This document shows positions 45,431 through 54,800 of a stretch of DNA of 64,000 bases, in pieces; position 1 is the stretch's first letter, and the number at the start of each line of letters is the position of its first letter. The notes under the pieces were generated by a model. That model was not told the origin of the DNA, ran no database searches, and worked only from the letters and a program-made list of their open reading frames with translations. The DNA lies in contig NZ_CM001555.1 of the NCBI RefSeq assembly GCF_000275865.1, positions 2,382,967 to 2,446,966 on the forward strand, read 5' to 3'. The DNA is from Methanofollis liminatans DSM 4140 (GTDB lineage Archaea; Halobacteriota; Methanomicrobia; Methanomicrobiales; Methanofollaceae). The position numbers and the translations under genes were made by a program.

Positions 45431-46098
45431 GAAACGCCTCCGTAACACAGGCACTTCTGAACATCAATAACTCCGTCCACCATACTGGCGCGGAAAAAGA
45501 TGGCTTTCGTCTCGTCGGAAAAATCGATGTCATACAGCATGAACCCGAGATCCCGCTCTCCTCCTTTTTCACCGCGATAGCAGGACACAGGAACTTCCCC
45601 TTCAATGAATTCAAACTGGGTCGGAAATTCACGACAGCCGAAATATGGATGATGGAAGCACTGACCTTTCCGCATCCGCCGAAGTGCGATATTGTAATGC
45701 TTTTCGACGGTGTCATCGGGCCCTGCTCGATCTGTCATCTCAAAATGCGCCTCAATAACATAGCAGACATCACGGAGGACAAGTGAGGCTCTTTGAACCG
45801 TATCCTCTGTAGAATCCTGATAAAGGGCGACATCCTCCCCCTTGAACGCTTTTTTCACATTAGCCGCAGATATTTTTCCCGGTCTCTCATTCCTGCGGAT
45901 ATTGTCGAACCTGATCGGGTTCAGGACGTGGATTTTGTCAATCTTCCAGGAAATCGCAGGCTTCCAGTAAATCGCTTCAAGAATTCCTCGGGCTGCTGAG
46001 GGGGTTATGACATCATAGCTGACGCGCTCAACTTTCATCTCCGGTCGCGTGAAGCAGGCATAATCTCCCCATACTTTCAATTTAATTCCAAATCCGAT
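45427..46098 (-). CDS. cas5: CRISPR Cas5c (Cas5d, crRNA-processing), apparent ATC start
   Basis: 223 residues from the ATC at 46098. In type I-C, Cas5 cuts the pre-crRNA and caps the 5' handle. IGFGIKLKVWGDYACF, TRPEMKVERVSYDVITPSAARGIL and EAIYWKPAISW match the family closely. A perfect GGAGGTGAT ribosome binding site (46111-46103) lies in the gap after cas3 and is 8 bases from this ATC, in the position of the initiator Met of homologues. An ATG at 46137 would overlap cas3 by 26 bases and lacks a ribosome binding site. Overlaps cas8c by 4 bases. Confidence 0.93.
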   Translation of the reverse strand: MGFGIKLKVWGDYACFTRPEMKVERVSYDVITPSAARGILEAIYWKPAISWKIDKIHVLNPIRFDNIRRNERPGKISAANVKKAFKGEDVALYQDSTEDTVQRASLVLRDVCYVIEAHFEMTDRAGPDDTVEKHYNIALRRMRKGQCFHHPYFGCREFPTQFEFIEGEVPVSCYRGEKGGERDLGFMLYDIDFSDETKAIFFRASMVDGVIDVQKCLCYGGVS

Positions 46099-46111
46099 TG
46101 CAATCACCTCC

Positions 46112-48292
46112 TTAAATAATGAACAATGAATTTTCATCAAGATTATATTTTCGGTTTAAAAGACCAATATTTTCAGAATAGAAATCTTCTCCACCCCTCA
46201 ATACAAAAAATCTATCACCGATAGAGGTGATCGCATTGGCTTTTTCCAGTTCCCTGAACTCTTCGAGATAAATGCTCACTGTATACCCCTGCAAACTTCG
46301 AACATATCGCCCCGGAAATCCCGTGCGCTGAATATCTTCGATAATGGATCTGGCCCTGTCATCGTACGGGATAATGATATCCCGCGTATTATTCTCAATG
46401 AGGTTGAACGCGCCGGCCACAGCCTCAAAGGGAAATGCAATTTCATTCAGTCTCTCTTCAAAACAAGGCAGAATGCCCTTATCATCGAGTCCATCAGCCT
46501 CATAAAAATACAATTTCTCGAAATACCGCTCCACAGCAGGCAGCGACAGGGGATCATCGCATTCATCAAAGATCATACCGCCGATTTCAGCAACACGACT
46601 CTGCCAGCGTGTCGGCCGGCCATAAGCTTCAGTGGACCGGAAGACATACACTTCTCCGGAATGCAGTTTTCCTTCACGGTTGCATCTTCCTGCAGCCTGA
46701 CAGACAGAATCAATCCCAGATATCGCCCGGTACACAGCAGGAAAGTCGATGTCGACGCCAGCCTCGATCAGCTGGGTGGAAACAACACGGCACTCAGCCC
46801 CTTTTCTTAGAAGATCTTTGATCTCTTTCAACTGCTTTCTCCGGTGGACCGGACACATTCGCGCACTCAGATGATAGCAGTTCCCGGATTCAGAGATCAA
46901 TTCGAACAGTTTTTGTGCGTGTTTTCGGGTGTTTACGATGCACAAAACCTGTTTGTGCGCCATTAATCTGGCTGAAAGATCAGCATCATCGATAGCGCCG
47001 AGATCAGTAACATGAACGCGCCTGAATACTTTGTACAGTTCCTGTGGGGAGCGCATAATCTCAACGGGTCTGACACGCTCATCCAGAAGTCCATTGAGAT
47101 TCGGCTGAGTTGCCGTGCAAATAACAACCGTTGATCCGTAATTGACCACCAGTTCGGAGAGTGCGGCAAGGCACGGTTTCAAAAAGCCCGTGGGTAACAT
47201 CTGGGCTTCATCGAGGATAATCACACTCTTGGCGAGGTTGTGCAACTTCCGACATCTGGATACGCGGTTGGAAAAAAGAGATTCAAAAAACTGAACATTT
47301 GTTGTGACGACAATCGGAATGTCCCAATTCTCAGAGGATAGTTTCAGTTTATCCGCAACAAGATCAGTGTTTTCAGAGTTTTCGTTCTTAGGATCATAGT
47401 TGCTGTGGTGTTCGAGTACGTTGTGATTTCCAAAGATTTTTCGGAATACATCGGCATTCTGTTCGATGATGCTCGTATATGGTATGACATAGAAAATTCT
47501 GTTCAGATCGTGTTTTTTCAGATGGTCGAGAGCAAATGCCATTGAAGAGAGGGTTTTTCCTCCTCCAGTCGGAACGGTCAGGGAGAACATCTGCGGCGGC
47601 AATTCGGCCTTCTCTCTGCATTGTTCATAGATTTCTCTTCGACATCTATTGATCAAGTTATCTTCAGCAGTTGAAAGTATGGCGTTCATGTGGTCATCGA
47701 ACTTCCTGGAAAGCGTATCGAATGCCTCATATTGCCCTCTGAGAGAGGATTTATCAGGGGACATAAATCCTTCCGTATCGAGAAAATCCGCATCAACGAG
47801 ACATGAAAAGAGCATGCGGATGTAAAACGAAATCGCAAAACCCATTCGTTTATTGATTGGTGTAAGACAGGGACGTACATTCTTCAGATCCGGGATTGAA
47901 ATTTCATTTTTGTATGCCGAGTAGTCCGGCAAATAAGGTTTAGATAGACGCTCCTGGAGTCCGGACTCTGCACTCCCATAATCGAGAAGGCCACCGTGGT
48001 GTCCGGTTATGATATATTCAAGGATATGGCTTTGAAAACTACCATAGAATGTTTCAGACTCTTTTGCCCCTGCAGTAGAATGATCAACCCTGATATTGGC
48101 GCCATCAAGACGCCTCTGAAATTCAGGTGAATATTTCCCAATATCATGCAGCAACCCCCCGGCATATCCAAAGCGCTCTGCGTTGAATTCACCGGCGAAT
48201 CCGGAGGCAATATTCGCTACGTTTTGCAGATGGACTTTCAGGATCTGCCAGTTATTCTTATCCGGGTCATCTGTAGAATGGGCGTAATACAT
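46112..48292 (-). CDS. cas3: CRISPR helicase-nuclease Cas3 (type I-C)
   Basis: 726 residues. Degrades DNA recruited by Cascade. N-terminal HD nuclease domain: VHLQNVANIA with first His (about 21), GGLLHDIGKYSPEFQ with the HD pair (about 48-56), TGHHGG near 97. Helicase: Walker A VPTGGGKTLSSMAF near 243, DEAQMLPTG near 365, TATQPN near 399, and motif VI QAAGRCNREG near 559. All motifs intact. First gene of the operon. A TATA-like CTATATCAAA on the minus strand (about 48350-48341) is its candidate promoter. Confidence 0.96.
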   Translation of the reverse strand: MYYAHSTDDPDKNNWQILKVHLQNVANIASGFAGEFNAERFGYAGGLLHDIGKYSPEFQRRLDGANIRVDHSTAGAKESETFYGSFQSHILEYIITGHHGGLLDYGSAESGLQERLSKPYLPDYSAYKNEISIPDLKNVRPCLTPINKRMGFAISFYIRMLFSCLVDADFLDTEGFMSPDKSSLRGQYEAFDTLSRKFDDHMNAILSTAEDNLINRCRREIYEQCREKAELPPQMFSLTVPTGGGKTLSSMAFALDHLKKHDLNRIFYVIPYTSIIEQNADVFRKIFGNHNVLEHHSNYDPKNENSENTDLVADKLKLSSENWDIPIVVTTNVQFFESLFSNRVSRCRKLHNLAKSVIILDEAQMLPTGFLKPCLAALSELVVNYGSTVVICTATQPNLNGLLDERVRPVEIMRSPQELYKVFRRVHVTDLGAIDDADLSARLMAHKQVLCIVNTRKHAQKLFELISESGNCYHLSARMCPVHRRKQLKEIKDLLRKGAECRVVSTQLIEAGVDIDFPAVYRAISGIDSVCQAAGRCNREGKLHSGEVYVFRSTEAYGRPTRWQSRVAEIGGMIFDECDDPLSLPAVERYFEKLYFYEADGLDDKGILPCFEERLNEIAFPFEAVAGAFNLIENNTRDIIIPYDDRARSIIEDIQRTGFPGRYVRSLQGYTVSIYLEEFRELEKANAITSIGDRFFVLRGGEDFYSENIGLLNRKYNLDENSLFII

Positions 48293-48851
48293 GGCATTTC
48301 ACTGTGTGATCATCCTTATGACTCTCGATAATCCTTCCTATTTGATATAGGGGCAGCAATTACTTCAAAAAATGAGTTTTCAGAGTGAAACACTAAGACC
48401 ACAGAGTATGAAGTGAATTAAGATCTTAGCAGGAGAAGAGATTCAGGCTCCCCAAAAGATGAGACATGACATAATACTGGAGGAACAACCCAAGAATACA
48501 CGCGGCGCTCCAACCACATTATAAACTCCTCCCTGTGGTCCTCATACAGATCAGAGAATGTCTTGAATTTTCCCTCGTTTCTCAGAGTGCATATGTGTAC
48601 CATCTGTGCCATCTATGCTGTAACAGGGTAGCGATAGAATCGATGTACCAGGTTCGGAGACAGACCGCAATGTAAGAAGGAGGAAGAGAGGGTTAAAATA
48701 TTTGGTGCAATTTAGGCATTTTAATTCCGGAAGAACAGACATAAGACCATGAAACGATACAAAAAATTTGGATTGCCTGCCGATCCTGAATATGCCATGC
48801 AAGAAAAAATAATCGGGGAAATCGAGTCCTTTCTCTGCCTGTCGGGAAAAA
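48293..48851. other. Intergenic stretch upstream of cas3
   Basis: No convincing gene. The cas3 promoter lies at its left end. Small minus-strand frames (48418-48612, 48551-48859) have low-complexity or disturbed content and overlap each other. The stretch around 48390-48480 has purine-rich words such as ACCACAGAG, typical of degraded dispersed repeats. Confidence 0.35.
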
Positions 48852-51800
48852 TTATTCAATCACCCTAAACCACGCGTCCCGCAGTCCCACATTATACTGG
48901 GCGATGAACATCGCATCACCAACTTCGACAGCGCCGTTCCAGTGGACATCAGTACGCTCAAAATCATCGGTATTCTTTTCAGGCGGATCAAGCAGCCCTA
49001 CAACCTCTTTGAGCACACGCAGGGTATCAGCCTGATTTACCTCACCATCATTATTGGCATCACCGAGAAGAACCCCTGAAGTGACCCTGATGTAACCGGG
49101 ATCGGTAAAGGTATCTTCACCCCCGTTAATCGAGAGCGCAACCGAATAGCTGCCGGGTGCAGTGTAGACATGAACCGGGTTTTGTTCGGTCGAGTTTGCG
49201 CCATCACCGAAGTTCCAGAACCATGAGGTGACATTGCCGGTGGATGTGTCAGTGAACTGCACCGTAAGCGGGGTATATCCCTGGAGAGGTTCAGCAGTAA
49301 AGTTTGCCGCAGCAGGGAGGGTTACTCTGATTGACATCCCTTTCAGAATTGAGAGAAGGTTATCCTGCCATACAACACCCCAGTTGCATGACGTATTCGT
49401 CTGAACCGAAAACTCAGATGCATCCGCCGGCAGCATAGATGCAGGTATTTCTGCCTTATTCGTGACTCCCAGATCCGCACTGCCATTGTTCTGACCTTCC
49501 CAGACATATGCTATCGGTTTGTGCATCACCGCGGTTCCATTGGGAATGATGGTTGTATCAAACCTGAAGTAATACTCTGTTCCGATTACAAGAGCAGATT
49601 TGTCAAGTTTCAGGTGATAACTACCGTCTGTCAGAAGAGGCGTTGAAAGAGGTGCATTTGTCATAAAAGACGAGTTGATAATTTCAGTTGTCATATTGTG
49701 GTCTTTTGCTGATGCAAACCCGACAAATACTGACTCAAAATCAAGGTCATCCAATACTAACGTGATATTTGTCTCCTGAATTCCGGGTGCTGTAAATGTT
49801 ACCTGACTGCAGTTTCGTGTCAATGTATGGGTGAATGATCTAAACTCTGCAAATGAGGTGTCTGCCCGTGTATCAAACGCACTCTGTGGCCCGATTACAT
49901 ATTCCGACGGGAAATTCCACTCTGCATAGGTTGAGTTCCATGTTGCATAATCATCATACTCAACGGAGGTGATATTTGCAACTCCTGCAACATACGTCAG
50001 ATTTCCGAGGTATACTTTTTCATCCAGATTCTCGGCATGCAGTCTGTATGTCTGGAAGGAAGGATAGGCCCCCGGGACAAATGTATCGTTCTCAGTTGAT
50101 GCGGCAAAGTTACGGTTCAGATCAAACCGTGCCTCTGGTACAGGTGCGGAAATGGTTATCAGATGTACCTTTGTTATGGTGTCCGAACCGCCTGCATTGG
50201 ATACATTCAGGCTCACATTGAAAGTGCCTTCCATCGTGTAGATATGCGATGGGTTCTGAACGGTTGATGTGTTCCCGTCACCGAAGTTCCATACCCATGA
50301 CGCCGGATTTCCTGTAGACGTGTCGGTGAACTGCACTGCGAGGGGAGCGGAACCGCTTGTCACATTAGCAATAAAAGCGGCAACAGGTGGGGTGGCGGGG
50401 GTGTACGATCTGAACACCTGTATCCTGTTATTGTATTCATCCGCCGCATAGACAAGGCCGTCACCATTGACTGCAACACCGAGCAGCCCTGAAAACTCAC
50501 CATCACCGGAACCTGAGACCCCCCATGTGGTGATGAAAATACCATTGCCGGTAAACTTCCGGATATCAGAGGATGCCGTATAGAGATCAAAGGATGTCAC
50601 ATAGACATTTCCGGCATCGTCCGTTGCGATACAGGAAGGAGAAAGGAGTTGCCCGACTCCCTTGTCATCTGACACCCATGTGGCAATGAAGGTGCCGGAG
50701 ATGTCGAATTTCTGAATCCGTCCACCATAGCCGTCTGTAACATAAACATTGCCGAAAGGATCTGTCGCGACACCCTGTGGATCCATGAACTCCCCGGCGC
50801 CGGTGCCATACGATCCCCATTTCGTGATGAAGGTGCCGTTAGAATCGAACTTCTGGATACGGGCAATGACATACTCTTCAGCATCTGCCACATAGATGAA
50901 TCCGTCCTCATCCACTGCGATGCCACGGAGACCACTGAACTGCCCGTCACCATAGCCAACCGGCCATCCCCCCCATTTCGTGATGAAGGTGCCGTTGGCA
51001 TCGAACTTCTGGATACGGTTATTGCCTGAGTCTGCCACATAGACAAAACCTTCACCATCGATAGCGACTCCTTTCGGGAAGGAGAAATTTCCATTCGCTT
51101 CGATCACGGGGAGCTCACCAGGTAAAGATGGTGATTCCTCATGTCCCCATGTTGTGATAAAGGTGCCATTGGCATCGAACTTCTGGATGCGGTGATTGTT
51201 CGTATCTGCTACATAGACATTGCCGGCATCATCAACCGCGACACCCTTCGGGTATGAGAACTCGCTGTCACCGGGCGGCTCAGAGCCCCATGTGGTGATG
51301 AAGGTGCCGGAGCTGTCGAACTTCTGGATGCGGTTATTATAGTGATCGGTTACATAGACGTGGCTTTCTGCATCAACCACGATACCACGCGGCTCTTCAA
51401 ACTCTCCGTCCCCGGTGCCCCGTAGGCCCCATGAGGTGAGGAATGTGCCGGTGCTGCTAAATTTCTGGATGCGGTTGTTAAGTGAATCAGCCACGTAGAC
51501 GTTGCTGTCTGCATCCACTGCGATGCCTGTCGGAGAACGGAATTGTCCGATTCCCGCGCCATACGATCCCCAGGCGGCAATGAAGGTGCCGGAGTTGTCG
51601 AACTTCTGGATCCGTGAGTTAATGGGGTCTGTCACATAGAGATTGCCGGCACGGTCTACTGCGACGCTATCTGGTCCCAGCCCGAATTGCCCATCGCCAG
51701 AGCCCTGAGAGAATACAAATTTTGTGATGAAAGTGCCGGAACTATCGAACTTCTGGATACGGTTATTCCAGTAATCTGATACATAGAGGTAGCCGGCACT

Positions 51801-54800
51801 GTCCACGGTGATACCACGCGGATCGGAAAACTCCCCGTCGCCGGAGCCATACGATCCCCATTTCGTGATGAAGGTGCCGTTTGCATCAAACTTCTGGATC
51901 CGATTATTATAGAGGTCTGCCACATAGACGTTGCCGGCAGCATCCATCACAACGCCATGCGGTCCATTCTCGGAATAAGAATCATAGTCGCATCCAAACT
52001 CCCCGTCGCCGGAGCCCGGAGATCCCCATTTGGTGCTAAAGGTACCGTTACGGTCAAATTTCTGGATCCGGAGATTATTGGAGTCTGCCACGCAGACATT
52101 ACCTGCGGCGTCCACCCCGATGCCCATTGGGCCAAGGAGCCGCCCATCGCCATACGATCCCCATTTCATGACGAATTCGTAGTCTTCTGCCAGAGGACTC
52201 ACGGTTATGTAGTCATTCTTTGTATTGGTGTCGCTTCCTACTGCATTCGTTGCTGTTAATGAGACAGTATAAAAGCCCGGTATCATATAGGTCTTTTTTG
52301 GGTTCTGTTCATGTGAGATTGTACCGTCCCCGAAAGTCCATTGCCATTCCGTTGGTTCTCCGGTTGATTCATCGGTGAATGTGACTGTCAGCGGGGCTGT
52401 ACCAGCGGTTGGCAGAGCAGTGAAGCTGGTGAACGGCATTCCTTCGGGAATGGGTTCAAATATCTGGATGCGATGATTCCGTGCATCTGTTACATAGACG
52501 TTGCCGGCATTATCCACCAGGGTATCCCACGGCTCGTTAAACTCCCCTTCGCCTGTACCATACGAACCAAATTCTGTCAGGAAGGTTCCGTTGGTATCAA
52601 ATATCTGTATGCGATGGTTCAGGGAATCTGCCACAAAGACATTTCCCCTCGAATCCACCGCAATACCCCTTGGTACGTTGAACTGTCCGTCGCCTGAGCC
52701 TGCAGTTCCCCATTTCGTAATGAACGTGCCGGTGCTGGTGAATTTTTGGATGTTGTTATTCCCCGCATCAGACACGAAGACGTTGCCGTCTGCATCCACT
52801 ACAATGCCATGTGGGCGGTCAAACTCTCCGTCACCGGTACCACCGGAACCCCATTTGGTGATGAAAGTACCGTTTGAATCAAACTTCTGGATCCGCTGGT
52901 TGGCATTATCTGCTACATAGATGGAGCCGTCTGCATCAATGGTGATGCCCTGTGGAAAGTCAAACTGCCCGTCACCGGTGCCGTAGGATCCCCATTTGGC
53001 GATGAAAGTGCCAGTGCTGTCAAACTTCTGAATGCGGCTATTCCAGGTATCTGTCACATAGACATTGCTGTCGGAATCCACTGCAATACCATGCGGCATG
53101 TTGAACTCCCCATCTTCTGAATATCCGGAAGAGCCCCATTTGGTGATGAATGAACCAGTTCTATTGAACTTCTGGATGCGGTCATTCCCATAATCCACCA
53201 CATATATGTTACCGGCAGTGTCCCTGACGATACCGTCAGGATACGTGAACTCTCCGTCAGCTGTGCCCCTGGATCCCCACTCTGAGATGAACCTGAAGTT
53301 TGCCGGTGTCGGAACATCGGTGGCGTTTATGTAATTTACCTTTGTGACGGTACTGCTCCCCTGTGCATTCGTTGCATTGAGTGAGACGGTGTAGGTTCCA
53401 ATAGTTGTGTAGGTCTTCTTTGGGTTCTGGTCGGTTGAATTGGTTCCGTCACCAAACTCCCAGAACCACTGTGTCGGCTCTCTTGTCGAGAGATCAGTGA
53501 ACTGCACGGTAAGGGGGGCAATTCCAATTTTGGGTGTCCCGGAGAAGTTGGCACCTGGTGACGCCGGTTCATCAGTGACCGTTATGTAATTCTCCCGTGT
53601 TTTCGTGCTGCTGCCGTCGGCATTTGTTGCGTTGAGTGAGACAGTGTAGGTGCCCGCGGTTGTGTAGGTCTTCTGTGGGTTCTGGTCGGTTGAATTGGTT
53701 CCGTCACCAAAGTCCCAGAGCCATTGTGCAGGCCCCCCGGTTGAGAGATCGGTAAACTGCACGGTTAGGGGTGCTGTTCCATTGGTGGGTGTCCCGGTGA
53801 AGTTGGCGACCGGTGGTACCGGGTCATCAGTGACCGTTATGTAATTCTCCCGTGTTTTCGTGCTGCTGCCGTCGGCATTTGTTGCGTTGAGAGAAACGGT
53901 GTAGGTGCCCAAAGTTGTGTAGGTCTTCAGCGGGTTCTGCTCGATTGAATTGGTTCCGTCACCAAACTGCCAGAACCATTCTGTCGGCTCTCCCGTCGAG
54001 AGATCAGTATACTGCACGGTCAGCGGGGCCCTTCCGGTGGTGGGTGTTCCGGTGAAGTTGGCGACCGGTGATACGGGGTCATCAGTGACCGTTATGTAAT
54101 TCTCTCGTGTTTTCGTGCTGCTGCCGTCGGCATTTGTTGCGCTGAGTGAGACGGTGTAGGTGCCCAAAGTAGTGTAGGTCTTCTGTGGGTTCTGGCTGGT
54201 TGAATTGGTTCCGTCGCCAAACTCCCAGAACCACTCTGTCGGCACTCCGGTTGAGGTGTCATTGAACTGCACCGTAAGCGGGGCTGTTCCATTGGCAGGC
54301 GTTCCCGTGAAGTTGGCAACCGGTGGTGTCGGGGTGTCAGTAACCGATATATAACTCTCTTGTATTTTCGTGCTGCTCCCATCGACATTTGTTGCATTAA
54401 GCGAAACAGTGTAGGTCCCCACTGTTGTGTACGTCTTCTGAGGGGTCCGTTCAGTTGACGTTGTTCCGTCACCAAACTCCCAGAACCACTCTGTCGGCCC
54501 TCCCGTCGAGAGATCGGTGAACTGAACGGCAAGAGGTTTTCTGCCGGAGGTGGGTGTTCCGATAAAGTCAGAAACAGGGATTACCGGGAAATTGGTGACG
54601 TTAATATAGGATTCCTTTGTGGAACTGTTACTTCCACCATCATTGGTTGCATTGAGTGATATGGTGTATAAACCGGGTATCTCATAGGTCTTTGTCGGAT
54701 GCTGAAGTGTTGAGGTGTTCCCATCTCCAAAGTCCCAGAACCATTGTGTAGCATTCCCGGCCGAGGTGTCGTTGAACCGGACGGTCAGCGGAGCAGAACC

